Assembly: GCA_964568805.1 (NCBI GenBank)
Contig: CAZMRW010000010.1
Location: 1-64,000 of the forward strand
Direction of reading: 5' to 3'
DNA from: CAZMRW01 sp964568805
GTDB taxonomy: Bacteria; Pseudomonadota; Gammaproteobacteria; Methylococcales; Methylomonadaceae
DNA: 64,000 nt
Position numbers and translations under genes: made by a program. Positions 16,762 through 26,086 of the stretch are shown here, piece after piece (position 1 is the stretch's first letter; each line of letters opens with the position of its first letter). Below the pieces are notes generated by a model. It made no database searches. It had not been told where the DNA came from and saw nothing but the letters and a program-made list of their open reading frames with translations.

Positions 16762-19668
16762 TTATTCACGTTCTACCAGCTTTTTAAGGTTTATTCCCAG
16801 TTCGTGCAGTTTTTGCGCTGCCGCCTCGGACTGTTTCGTGCTGTCCACATTCTGGGTGCTGGCCTGTTTGATATTCTCCATCGCCAGCGCCACTTGGTCC
16901 ATGCCCATCAACTGCTGCCGGTTCGATGCGGCAATCTGCGTTGCTGCCTGCGCTGCTTCGGTGATGCTGTCGGCAAGTAGTCGGATGGACTCTCCGGCTT
17001 GTGCGGATTGCTGCACGCCGGCTTCCACCGCTTTGGTTCCGTTCTCGGTGGCCAGTACTGCGGTGTTGGTCGCTTTTTGGATATCGCTTAGAATTGCCCG
17101 TACTTGGGCTGTCGCTTCTTTCGATTGGGTGGCAAGACTTTTGATCTCCTGGGCGACCACGCTAAATCCTTTTCCCTGTTCGCCTGCCTTGGCTGCTTCG
17201 ATGGCGGCGTTTACGGCCAGAAGATTGGACTGATCGGATAGATCATTGACGGCGGCAACGATCTCGCCGATTGCCTGGCTCTGGTCGCTCAATCTCATGA
17301 TGCTTTCTCCGATGTACTCCATCTGATCTCGAATCCGTCTCATTCCCTCAATCGTTTCTTCCACCGATTTTTTACCGGTTTGCGAGACTTGCCCCAGCTT
17401 CTTCGCGCTCTCTAGCACATGGCTTGCTTTTTGGCTGGCGACCTGTACGGTTTGTTTGACTTCTTCCACGGTCGCCATCGTCTGATTCACTGACGTGGCC
17501 GTTTCTATCGAACTTGACGTCACCTGATTCGTTGCCACCAGAATTTCACTGGTGCCGGAGCCTAACACCTTGATGCCTTCCCGAACTTGTTGCACTAACC
17601 TTTCCAGGTCTGCCGTTCGCTCCTGGACTCTGAGTTCGAGTTCGGCGTGCGCTTTTCGCAATTGTTCCTCCGCCTGCTTTTTTTCCGAGATATCGCTGCT
17701 CATGAGCAAAAAGCCGATGGGGTTGCCGGAAACATCGTTGCGGCGCGTGAGAACAAGGCTTGCCATGAATCGGGAGCCATCCTTTCGGACGCGTTCAAAT
17801 TCACCCTCCGCCAGCCCCTTCTCAAAAGCCGCCGCCAGTAGTTTCGTGACAGCTCCGGTTGCAATGTCTTCGGACGTATGTAACAGGTTCGAATTTTTGC
17901 CGAGAATGTCTTCTGCCTTATACCAGTAGTTTCGCCATGCGCCTTCGTTCCAGGAGACGATATTGTGATCAAGGTCCATGCCGATGATAGAGTATTTAAT
18001 AGAGCTTTGTAGAATGTTGTCCAGGAAGTTCTTTGTCTCGACGAATTCCCGCATGATTCGCCTGGATTCGGTGACATCGCGTGCCGTAGCTAAAACTCCG
18101 ATCACATTGCCACGTCCGTCCTTATAGACTGACGCGTTGCATAGTACATCGGTAAGCTTGCCGTCGCGATACCTGATAGTGAGTGGGTAATCAGTGATGA
18201 AGCCTTTGAGGAAGACCTGCTGGTAGACTTGGCGGGCATTGTCCGGTTCGGTGAAGTAATTGGGAAATTCGGCGCCTATCAGTTCTGCGCGAGTGACGCC
18301 GGTTACCTTGATGCTGGCCTCATTGACATCGGTGATCTTACCTTCCGGGCTGATGGTGAACAGCGGATCCAGGCTCGCCTCGATCAAGCTTCGAGCGTAT
18401 TGGAAAGCGGTCTTCTGGACGGTTACGTCCCGGATAGTTGCCACGACGGTCAACCCTTCCGGGCTTTCGATGGGGCTCAGGCTGATCTCTATCGGAAATT
18501 CACTTCCATCCTTGCGGGCTCCATACAGATCTAGACCGACGCCCATGGGGCGCTGGCGCGGATTTTCGAAGAATTTCGCACGATGTCCCGGATGCACGTC
18601 CCGGAAGCGGCCGGGGACAAGGGCTTCAACGGGTTTCTCCAATATTTCCTCACGTTCATAGCCGAATAAACGTTCGGTCTGGCTGTTCACCAGCAAAATA
18701 TTTCCGTCTCGGTTGATCAGAATCATTGCGTCCGGTGCCGATTCGATCAGGGTCTGAAATCTTCGTTCCGCCCAATGGCTTGCCGTCACGTCGCGCGCCG
18801 CCGCGAATACGCCGAGTACATCGCCGCTGTCGTCCTTATAGACTGAGGCGTTATACAGAACATCGGTGAGCTTGCCGTCGCGGTGCCGTATCGTGAGCGG
18901 ATAATCTGTGACGAAGCCTCTGGCGAAAACCTGTTGGTAGATTTCGCGCGCTTTATCCGGTTCAGTGAAGGAATTGGAAAAATCTGTGTCGATCAAGGCC
19001 TCTCGATTCATCCCGGTCGCCTTGATGGTGGCCTCGTTAACGTCGGTAATCTTGCCCTCCGGATTGATGGTCACCAGCGGGTCGAGGCTCGCCTCGATCA
19101 GGCTGCGGGCATAAGCGGGATTGGCGATTACCGATTGCAATCTCATTCCAACCGGGAGCGAGACAAGCAACGAGCCGATCATCACCAGCAGAATGATTCC
19201 GCCGAAACTGGCGACTCGGTCCGCCAAGGTCTTTATACTCGCCCGCAGGTAGATGGTTCCGATGATCCGTTGGCCCTGCTTTACCGGCCAGAATCCGATA
19301 AACTCGTTACCTTCGAACCGCTGACTCTGAGTTTCTGCCGATGATGGCGGCTGAATGCCTGAACGGGAATAGCCCGCAAAGAGCGAGCCGTTCGATGCGT
19401 AGACGCCGGCTGCAGTAATTTGGGAGTTAGCTTCGAAGGTGTTCAGGTAGTCCTGTGCTGCCTTGGCATCGTTAAATTCAAGCGCCGCAGTCACACTCGC
19501 CGCGAGTATCCCCGCTTGCGCAGAGATTTCCTCGGTTTTGCGCGCTTGGTAGGTATAATTATCGTAGACGATGATGGCGACCCCCGCTATCAGCAGAGCC
19601 ATGGCGGTGGTCACCATCGTGACCAATGTGAGTTTTGCGCGCATGCGCAATTCGGCAAACCAACGCAT
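16762..19668 (-). CDS. Methyl-accepting chemoreceptor with CHASE8-like sensor and four PAS domains
   Basis: This 968-residue receptor has a membrane helix at about 13-34, a periplasmic CHASE8-like region (about 35-150) and a second helix (about 153-172). Four consecutive PAS domains follow (about 185-300, 300-420, 425-540 and 545-665), then a coiled coil and the MCP signalling domain with the conserved hairpin tip (FSVVAQEIKSLATQSKEAT). PAS1 and PAS3 are near copies of each other, both starting YARSLIEASLDPL, which shows an internal duplication. The start is immediately after the YfiR-like stop codon. It signals to CheA through the two CheW proteins. PAS ligands cannot be predicted. Confidence 0.9.
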   Translation of the reverse strand: MRWFAELRMRAKLTLVTMVTTAMALLIAGVAIIVYDNYTYQARKTEEISAQAGILAASVTAALEFNDAKAAQDYLNTFEANSQITAAGVYASNGSLFAGYSRSGIQPPSSAETQSQRFEGNEFIGFWPVKQGQRIIGTIYLRASIKTLADRVASFGGIILLVMIGSLLVSLPVGMRLQSVIANPAYARSLIEASLDPLVTINPEGKITDVNEATIKATGMNREALIDTDFSNSFTEPDKAREIYQQVFARGFVTDYPLTIRHRDGKLTDVLYNASVYKDDSGDVLGVFAAARDVTASHWAERRFQTLIESAPDAMILINRDGNILLVNSQTERLFGYEREEILEKPVEALVPGRFRDVHPGHRAKFFENPRQRPMGVGLDLYGARKDGSEFPIEISLSPIESPEGLTVVATIRDVTVQKTAFQYARSLIEASLDPLFTISPEGKITDVNEASIKVTGVTRAELIGAEFPNYFTEPDNARQVYQQVFLKGFITDYPLTIRYRDGKLTDVLCNASVYKDGRGNVIGVLATARDVTESRRIMREFVETKNFLDNILQSSIKYSIIGMDLDHNIVSWNEGAWRNYWYKAEDILGKNSNLLHTSEDIATGAVTKLLAAAFEKGLAEGEFERVRKDGSRFMASLVLTRRNDVSGNPIGFLLMSSDISEKKQAEEQLRKAHAELELRVQERTADLERLVQQVREGIKVLGSGTSEILVATNQVTSSSIETATSVNQTMATVEEVKQTVQVASQKASHVLESAKKLGQVSQTGKKSVEETIEGMRRIRDQMEYIGESIMRLSDQSQAIGEIVAAVNDLSDQSNLLAVNAAIEAAKAGEQGKGFSVVAQEIKSLATQSKEATAQVRAILSDIQKATNTAVLATENGTKAVEAGVQQSAQAGESIRLLADSITEAAQAATQIAASNRQQLMGMDQVALAMENIKQASTQNVDSTKQSEAAAQKLHELGINLKKLVERE

Positions 19669-20283
19669 CTATCTGCCCTCCTTTAATGACGTTCTTCGTT
19701 TGACGTTAAGGGCCAGACTCAACAGTTTGGAACTGATGACAAGCCCGTTTTGCGCTGCGGCCTCATCATCGATGTTGAAGCGCACACGGTTATCCTTGAT
19801 GACAAACTCGATGATTCCGGTAGCCGATCCGGAACCATCGTCATCGGTAACGGTGAGCACGTTGCCGCCGCGGACGGCTTCGATGATTTGCTCCAAGGAT
19901 TGCGCATCGGAATCGCCGATATAGAGGATGTGGCAGCCGGAATCCCTTCCTACCGTTTTCAAACGGCGGCTGACGACTTTGCGGTTATTGATAAGCTCGC
20001 CGGCCGCCACCTTGTCAAGGGCTTCCCCGAACGGATCCTCCCCGGCGATACACAGATTGATGGGGCTGGCCGCTGATGAAAACGCCGATCCCGGCCATTC
20101 GACGTAAAGCCCGAATTTGGAGAGGAGCGCAGCTTTCAGTGCATACTCCTGCGCCTGTTCCTGAGCGTTGGCCGGGTTAAATACTCCGGCTGTCAGGGCC
20201 ATGCTGATAAGCATGACCACCGCCCTAACTATGCGCGGTGGTAAACGCATTCCTGCGAGTCGCGGGGTATTTAAAAATTCCAT
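19669..20283 (-). CDS. YfiR family periplasmic protein
   Basis: This 204-residue protein matches the YfiR/DUF4154 pattern: YALKAALLSKFGLYVEWP near the mature N-terminus, then INLCIAGEDPFG, a middle CHILYIGDSD stretch, VLTVTDD, and NGLVISSKLLSLAL near the end. A signal peptide ends near NPANA. YfiR binds periplasmic domains of diguanylate cyclases in Pseudomonas. Here it may modulate the chemoreceptor's periplasmic domain instead (inference). The gene overlaps the end of the TonB-receptor gene by 13 bases. A second ATG at 20250 would start right at the signal peptide and is an alternative. Confidence 0.85.
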   Translation of the reverse strand: MEFLNTPRLAGMRLPPRIVRAVVMLISMALTAGVFNPANAQEQAQEYALKAALLSKFGLYVEWPGSAFSSAASPINLCIAGEDPFGEALDKVAAGELINNRKVVSRRLKTVGRDSGCHILYIGDSDAQSLEQIIEAVRGGNVLTVTDDDGSGSATGIIEFVIKDNRVRFNIDDEAAAQNGLVISSKLLSLALNVKRRTSLKEGR

Positions 20284-22226
20284 AGCATTTTTAAATAGTA
20301 GGTTCGGTCAATTTCACTGATGGGAGAATTGACAAATTCAGGATGCCGGTCATCGAATAGATTGAAACCCGATACCGACAGCTCGGTATTTTTTAACGCT
20401 TTCCAAGCCAGGCGTGCATCCATCGTAACATAACCTGGAATAGCGGGATTGGGCAGGTTGTCCACCCCCCGGACGACGACATCAAGATCGACGTTATGCC
20501 AGAGATTCATGATCGAACGAGCTGAAAACTGGTGATGGGGATCATTGCCCGCGGCTTGCACGCCAAAAGGGTCGCCGCTATCTGCCTCAAAACGCAGATT
20601 CTTTTTAAGATAGGTATAGCCGGCTTTAAGTTGCCACCAGTCGTTCAGGCTGTAACTGCCCCAGAATTCGACGCCGTAAGTATCGCCTTTCATTTTGTTC
20701 CCAACAATGAATCCAACACTTGAGGGTTCCAGGCTCCGCAATTCATCGTAGACGTTGTAAAATGCAGAGATCGAAAACGCCGACTGTGGCGTCGGTTGCA
20801 TACGGTAGCCGAGTTCAAAGGCGGTCAGTTTTTCCGATTGAAAATCGGGTCCGCCGGCGAGTAAAAAGGGCGGTTTGGCCGGAATAAAAGCATCGCGATC
20901 GAGCCGTGACGGCGTGCGGGCGGCATGAGAAATGGCTGACCACAGCAGGATTTGTTCGGTCGGTTTCCAGGCAAGCCTGATATTGGGCTGGACGTCCAAA
21001 TCGGTATAGTTGTTGTAGGAAAGCCTTGCCCCGAGGGTCAGTTTTAATCGTTCGGTGAGCGTGACGGTATCCTGCGCGAAGATATTGGCCAGCGTCAGGT
21101 CTTTTTCTCCGGGGAGAAATGCCAGCATGGCGCTGTCGCTGACTTCATCGCGCGCATAACGATAGCCGCCGCCCCAAACGATATCGTTACGCTGGCCGAG
21201 ATTGAAGCGATGCTGCGCGGAAATATCGTAGGTGTTGAGTACTTCACCAAATGTGCCGGGATAGACGCGCCTTGTTTGATCGAAATAAGCCTGAATCTGG
21301 AGAGCCGAACCGTTCGCCAGGGTTTTATCCCAGCGCCCGAGCAAATGAGCGCCGGAAATGGACTTGTCATCCAGGATATTCTGGTCGATCGAGCCTTCAT
21401 AAGCATCGCCCTGAAGCATCAGCGTATCCCCGTTTTTCCCCGAATCCAGACGAAAGCCCAATTGCCCTTTTTCCCAGGAATCATGCACATTGACATCGTT
21501 CGCCCTCCGAGTATTATCCCGAAAGAAACCTTTGACATAGGCCCGATAATCTGTATCCTCACCGAGCTTTCCGCCGTAACGAATGCCTCCGCCCTGCTCG
21601 TAATTGCCGGCGCCGGCGGTCAGCAGGCCGCCTTTGGTATCGCCGGCAGATCGGGTGATGATATTGATGACGCCGTTGACCGCATTAACGCCCCACAGGG
21701 TCCCGCCGGGGCCGCTGACAACTTCAATCCGCTCGATATCTTCGATCAGGGTATCCTGAACATCCCAAAACACGCCCGAAAACAGCGGGGTATAGACACT
21801 GCGCCCGTCGATCAGCACCAGCAGTTTGTTGGCCGTAGTGCTGTTGAAGCCGCGTGCCGAAATCGCATACTGGCTTGAGTCCACTTTGGCCACCTGAAGA
21901 TTGGGTGCAAGCCGCAAAATTTCTGGAATACTGGTAGCTCCATAGCGGCGTATATCTTCGCGGGTGATGACATAAACCGAGGCGGCTGCATCGATCAATG
22001 GCTCTGAATGTTTGGAGACCGAGGATATCTCGATATTGGTCAATTCTTCCAGCGACATGCGTGAAAGGTCCGCCGCCGGGATCGAATTTGAAGGGTTATC
22101 GGCAGCTCTGGCTTCGGCGGCATGGAGCATCATCCAGGCCGCGATAAGCAAGGGGCCAAAAATAATGGTAGAATGACGCCAACCTAGGGCTTCACTGTCA
22201 TCGTCAAATACGGTGTTGTTCACCAT
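20271..22226 (-). CDS. TonB-dependent outer-membrane receptor
   Basis: This 651-residue protein has a signal sequence of about 42 residues ending near EARA, then a plug domain. The plug runs from about 70 to 190 and includes VYVITREDIRRYGATSIPEIL, RGFNSTTANKLLVLIDG and VNGVINIITRSA. The rest is an outer-membrane beta barrel ending in the aromatic terminal residue of LKMLWNF. The substrate is unknown; the plug resembles receptors for siderophores or vitamins, but no diagnostic motif is visible. Its place in a chemosensory operon next to YfiR and a chemoreceptor suggests a sensing role as well as transport. Confidence 0.88.
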   Translation of the reverse strand: MVNNTVFDDDSEALGWRHSTIIFGPLLIAAWMMLHAAEARAADNPSNSIPAADLSRMSLEELTNIEISSVSKHSEPLIDAAASVYVITREDIRRYGATSIPEILRLAPNLQVAKVDSSQYAISARGFNSTTANKLLVLIDGRSVYTPLFSGVFWDVQDTLIEDIERIEVVSGPGGTLWGVNAVNGVINIITRSAGDTKGGLLTAGAGNYEQGGGIRYGGKLGEDTDYRAYVKGFFRDNTRRANDVNVHDSWEKGQLGFRLDSGKNGDTLMLQGDAYEGSIDQNILDDKSISGAHLLGRWDKTLANGSALQIQAYFDQTRRVYPGTFGEVLNTYDISAQHRFNLGQRNDIVWGGGYRYARDEVSDSAMLAFLPGEKDLTLANIFAQDTVTLTERLKLTLGARLSYNNYTDLDVQPNIRLAWKPTEQILLWSAISHAARTPSRLDRDAFIPAKPPFLLAGGPDFQSEKLTAFELGYRMQPTPQSAFSISAFYNVYDELRSLEPSSVGFIVGNKMKGDTYGVEFWGSYSLNDWWQLKAGYTYLKKNLRFEADSGDPFGVQAAGNDPHHQFSARSIMNLWHNVDLDVVVRGVDNLPNPAIPGYVTMDARLAWKALKNTELSVSGFNLFDDRHPEFVNSPISEIDRTYYLKMLWNF

Positions 22227-22414
22227 TTGATTCTCCGCAACACAGTGGTGTTTGATTTTGGGTTCTCATCTCTCGATTGCCGTTTCCGTTCTAATGAAGA
22301 GCATGCATTTCGCAGTCCCGGCGAGCATCGCTTCGGAGGATTGCTGTCCGCCGGATGTTACAGCCTTGACGCTCAGGCCGGTTCTATGAACGCGCATAAT
22401 TAAATGTCTTTGTT

Positions 22415-22972
22415 TCATTCAACTTCCTCGTTGACGATGATTTTTGGGTCCGTCAGCAAGCTGAAGGCATCCAAAACCACCAGGCGATCCTTGGAAATGC
22501 CGCGCAGGTAGTCTTCCCGGATGCCGGTCAAGGTAGGCAATGCTGGCTGAAGTTCACTTGGCGGTATACGTCTCACATCCAGTATGGCGTCCGCCAGGAT
22601 TCCGAATTCCATGTCGCCATTGGAAATGATGATGACTTTATTGAGATCGCTCAGTCCTTTTGTCGGAAGCTCGAAGAACACCTTGATATCGATTACCGAG
22701 AATACTTGGCCGTGCACATTGATGATGCCGGCGACGAAAGGCGGCGTACACGGCAGCGGCGTGAGTTCATTCAGGGAATGGACCTCGTTGACATAGCTTG
22801 TCTCAATCCCATAGGTTTCATCAGCCAGAATAAAGGCGACGATCTCGATATAATCTGTTTCCGCGGTTTCCGCTGACGGCAAGGCTAGCGACCGAGCTCT
22901 AGACTGAAGGATAAGATCCTCTGAATCAGCGAGAGCTTGATGAGCAGCGCTTGCAGCATCATTGTGTGCCAT
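22415..22972 (-). CDS. cheW: CheW-like coupling protein (second copy)
   Basis: This 185-residue CheW-domain protein has about 45 extra N-terminal residues rich in Ala and Ser before the domain (DYIEIVAFILADETYGIET, then LPCTPPFVAGIINVHGQVFSVIDI, then LDVRRIPPSEL). It couples the receptor to CheA. It overlaps the cheR gene by 14 bases, so it is translationally coupled. A 188-base gap without a recognised feature follows before the TonB-receptor gene. Confidence 0.9.
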   Translation of the reverse strand: MAHNDAASAAHQALADSEDLILQSRARSLALPSAETAETDYIEIVAFILADETYGIETSYVNEVHSLNELTPLPCTPPFVAGIINVHGQVFSVIDIKVFFELPTKGLSDLNKVIIISNGDMEFGILADAILDVRRIPPSELQPALPTLTGIREDYLRGISKDRLVVLDAFSLLTDPKIIVNEEVE

Positions 22973-24479
22973 GTCGCTCTCTCTTGCCGATAAAAGATTG
23001 AATGATCTCCAGCAACCGGCCGGACGTCATCCCATCAGATTCGGGCAAAATATCATCGAAGGAATAGCCTTTCAGCAGCGAAAGCGTTGTGGCAAAATAT
23101 TTGTCGGCTTCCGTAAATCTGGACTGGCTGCGATACAGGTTACCGAGCATGAAATGGGCCATGACAAAATCCTGGTCAATATAGAGCGTACGCTTGAGTG
23201 CCTGCCTGGCCTCTTCCGGTTGTTTCAGCTCCAGAAAGATGACTGCCATCAGATAATAGGAGGACGGATTGACGCGGTTGGCAGCTATTGACCGATTGCA
23301 CCACTGCAACGCCGTAGTTAATTCTCCTTGATCGGCCTGGATTCTTACCATGAGATTCATGATCTCTGAATTGTCTTGCTGTTCAGCAGCACACTGGTCG
23401 ATAAGCGCAGCGGCTTTTCTGTATTGACCCAGATGGTAGTAGGCGAGCGCTTGTTGATAGTGCGATACCGGCGGTAAGAACTGTGCGTCGAGTGCCGCAT
23501 GATGGTCGAGCATCTGCCGGATAGGATGAGACTTCACATCGGTACAAGGTTTTTCCAGATCAGTCATTCCATGCGGGGCAGGGGAATCCGAAGCGGCAGC
23601 CCATGCAGAATGGACGGGATTTTTCCGATAGAGGATAGCCCCCGGAAAATTGACAACTTCCCATTGTGCAAACAAATCCGGAGGGATTTCAGCAGGATTG
23701 ACGATCAGCCAGCCGCCATCAAGCAACGATTGGAAATGCTGCCGGACAACTTTCGCGGCAAGTCCCGGTTTAAAGTACATTAATAAATTACGGCAAAAAA
23801 TGATGTCCATGGCATGGGTGTTGTTCGCGAGCGACGGATAAACCTCTTCTGCCAGATTCAGATAGGAAAATGTCACCATGCCCTGCAATTGGGGTGCGAT
23901 CTGGTAACGTCCGCTGCCGAGAGGCAGGAAATATCTTTCGCGAAGCCACGGCGGTGAATTCCGAAATGACCAGTCGCCATAGATACCTTTTGCGGCTTTT
24001 CGCAGCGCGTGGGGATTAATGTCCGTTCCCAGGATGGTGATGTTCCATTGCTGATAATCGGGAATTAATCGTTGAATCAAAATCGCGATCGAGTATGCTT
24101 CTTCACCCGTCGAGCAGGCGGCGCTCCAGATTCTGAGCCGTCTTTCAGACTGTCGCCGCGACTCGATCAGCGCTGGCAGGATGTGTGTTTGCAGGGCTTC
24201 GAACAACTTGGAATCGCGGAAGAAATAGGTTTCCCCGACCGTGAGATGGCCGGCCAGAATTTCGATTTGGTTCTGATTTAGCGGCTTTGACAATAGCCAT
24301 TGCAGGCACTCGCTAAGGTTTTCAAACCTGAATTCAAGCGCGGCAGACGTCATTCTCCGCATCAGATCCGACCAACGCTCCGGTGGAAAGTGGAGCCCCA
24401 TCTGCTCCGTCAGAAACTCACTGAATCGCTGCAACAGGGCAGGAGGCGGATTCAAAACCTGTACCCTAGCCATCATCAA
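22959..24479 (-). CDS. cheR: Chemotaxis methyltransferase CheR with TPR repeats
   Basis: This 506-residue protein has a CheR methyltransferase at 1-275: TVGETYFFRD, the SAM-binding IWSAACSTGEEAYSIAI, ILGTDINPHALRKA and DIIFCRNLLMYF. TPR repeats fill about 330-500 (YQQALAYYHLGQYRKAAALI and YYLMAVIFLELKQPEEARQAL). TPR-fused CheR is usual in Wsp/Frz-like systems. It methylates glutamates on the chemoreceptor, opposing CheB. It overlaps cheW genes on both sides. Confidence 0.93.
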   Translation of the reverse strand: MMMARVQVLNPPPALLQRFSEFLTEQMGLHFPPERWSDLMRRMTSAALEFRFENLSECLQWLLSKPLNQNQIEILAGHLTVGETYFFRDSKLFEALQTHILPALIESRRQSERRLRIWSAACSTGEEAYSIAILIQRLIPDYQQWNITILGTDINPHALRKAAKGIYGDWSFRNSPPWLRERYFLPLGSGRYQIAPQLQGMVTFSYLNLAEEVYPSLANNTHAMDIIFCRNLLMYFKPGLAAKVVRQHFQSLLDGGWLIVNPAEIPPDLFAQWEVVNFPGAILYRKNPVHSAWAAASDSPAPHGMTDLEKPCTDVKSHPIRQMLDHHAALDAQFLPPVSHYQQALAYYHLGQYRKAAALIDQCAAEQQDNSEIMNLMVRIQADQGELTTALQWCNRSIAANRVNPSSYYLMAVIFLELKQPEEARQALKRTLYIDQDFVMAHFMLGNLYRSQSRFTEADKYFATTLSLLKGYSFDDILPESDGMTSGRLLEIIQSFIGKRERHGTQ

Positions 24480-24922
24480 TTACGAATTATCGCTTGATCG
24501 AGTTGAATGTCTTCCTCGAGCGAGAGGAAGCGAGTCAGGTCGTGAACCAGAATCATGCCCGATCTGGATTTAACCACGCCCTCGAGATAGTCTAAACCGG
24601 GAAGGATGGCGTCCGATGAGGTGATTTCATCCTCGGTGCTTTCGATTACGCCAACGATGCTGTCTACAACCAGTGCAATCCGACGCTTGTGAGTGCGCGC
24701 AATAATGAGATGGTCACTCGGCTTGAGCTTTTTTTCCAACAGACGGAAGCGCTTGCGGACATTAAAAACGGGAAGTATCGTGCCGTGCAGATCAATAATG
24801 CCGAGTACGATGTCAGGCGCCTTCGGTAAGGGCGTGATGGCGACCGCACGGTATGCCTTTTCCACGATGGACATTGGTAATGCACAGTGCCAGTTATCAA
24901 GTTTAAAAGAAAGCAGCATCAT
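24476..24922 (-). CDS. cheW: CheW-like coupling protein (first copy)
   Basis: This 148-residue single CheW domain (LLSFKLDNWHCALPMSIVEKA, then DIVLGIIDLHGTILPVFNVRKRF, then GLDYLEGVVKSRSGMILVHDL) is the first gene of the chemosensory operon. It overlaps cheR by 4 bases (ATGA). The operon promoter should lie in the 473-base region between this gene and adk. Confidence 0.9.
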   Translation of the reverse strand: MMLLSFKLDNWHCALPMSIVEKAYRAVAITPLPKAPDIVLGIIDLHGTILPVFNVRKRFRLLEKKLKPSDHLIIARTHKRRIALVVDSIVGVIESTEDEITSSDAILPGLDYLEGVVKSRSGMILVHDLTRFLSLEEDIQLDQAIIRN

Positions 24923-25395
24923 GTTTTGTCAACCGGAAAGACCATTTTGTGATTGCGATGAAATCACCTGAAAACGGCAGTCGAAAGTACAGAAAGCGTG
25001 GTTTGTAAACTCTATCGGATTATCGCATACTTTCCCCTGGGCCGGCGATGTCTTCCTGTAATTCATATGTCTGGGTTTAGCTGGAATTCTGCTCTGTCCA
25101 GGTGATTAAAGACTAACACAAATCGGAATTGTACATTCATTTTATCTTTCTTGCCGAATCAGTGGGCAATTGGATAGTGAGATGCATCACCGTAGGGTAG
25201 GAGGAAAAGGAGTAAAAAAGCCGAATGTTGATATGCGAACACTATATCAATAAGCTTATATCAAAAAAAACTTGCAGAGCATAAGGAAATAAGTGTTTTT
25301 TTACAAGAGATTATATTTGAAGTGTTATAAAATAGCCGGTCTTGCTTTTATTTGAAATCTTAATCAGTCAATTTGACATACATTGGAGTCATTTC
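24923..25395. promoter_or_regulatory. Divergent promoter region between cheW and adk
   Basis: This 473-base gap separates divergent genes. On the plus strand, TTATAAAAT near 25325-25333 resembles a -10 element, with TTTACA about 19 bases upstream as a poor -35. It would serve adk. No clear box for the minus-strand chemosensory operon was identified, and no RNA gene is apparent. Confidence 0.3.
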
Positions 25396-26034
25396 ATGCG
25401 TATTATCCTGTTGGGGAGTCCTGGATCGGGAAAGGGCACACAAGCCCAGTTTATTACTGAAAAATACGGCATCCCGCAAATTTCGACGGGTGATATGTTG
25501 CGCGCCGCGGTGAGGGCAGGAACCCCTCTGGGCGTTGAAGCGAAAAAGGTAATGGATTCGGGAGGGCTGGTTTCTGACGCCATTATTCTGGGATTGATTA
25601 AAGAACGCATCGCCAATGATGATTGCGCTGGAGGATTCTTGTTGGATGGTTTTCCGCGAACTATTGTTCAGGCGGAAGGTCTTCAGGCTATGGGTGTTGA
25701 AATTGATAACGTTATCGAGATTGCAGTGGACGATGAGGAAATCGTAAAACGAATGGCTGGCCGACGTGTGCATTTGGCGTCGGGGCGCAGTTATCATGTC
25801 CTCTTTAATCCTCCCAAGGTCGAAGGCATTGATGATGTAACCGGAGAAGCACTGATCCAGCGCGACGATGACAAGGAAGAAACCGTGCGTAAAAGACTGA
25901 GCGTCTATCATGAGCAAACCCAGCCCTTAGTTGGTTATTATTCAGCCCCTGGGCAAAAGGCAAAATTCGCCTCGATTTCGGGCAAAGGCAGCGTCGAAGA
26001 TATTACTGCAAAAATTTTTGCCATATTGGGCTAG
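25396..26034 (+). CDS. adk: Adenylate kinase
   Basis: This 212-residue enzyme interconverts ATP + AMP and 2 ADP. The P-loop GSPGSGKGT, the AMP-binding STGDMLRAAV, LLDGFPRT and the LID region (GRRVHLASGRSYHVLFNPPK, then RDDDKEETVRKRL) are intact. The LID lacks the zinc cysteines, as in other gammaproteobacteria. I chose the ATG at 25396 because MRIILLG is the conserved N-terminus and GGAG precedes it. An upstream TTG would add 18 unrelated residues. Confidence 0.96.
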   Translation: MRIILLGSPGSGKGTQAQFITEKYGIPQISTGDMLRAAVRAGTPLGVEAKKVMDSGGLVSDAIILGLIKERIANDDCAGGFLLDGFPRTIVQAEGLQAMGVEIDNVIEIAVDDEEIVKRMAGRRVHLASGRSYHVLFNPPKVEGIDDVTGEALIQRDDDKEETVRKRLSVYHEQTQPLVGYYSAPGQKAKFASISGKGSVEDITAKIFAILG

Positions 26035-26086
26035 GACCATTTTAATTTAATTGCCGTTTGAACGGCTTAACTATAAGTAAAGAGAT

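Noticed and set aside
21210..21878. 222-codon plus-strand open frame opposite the TonB receptor
   Set aside because: It is antisense to the conserved plug and barrel; composition is that of a complementary strand.
26053..26066. GCCGTTTGAACGGC as a terminator after adk
   Set aside because: The loop is too small and no T-run follows; it is at most a short palindrome.
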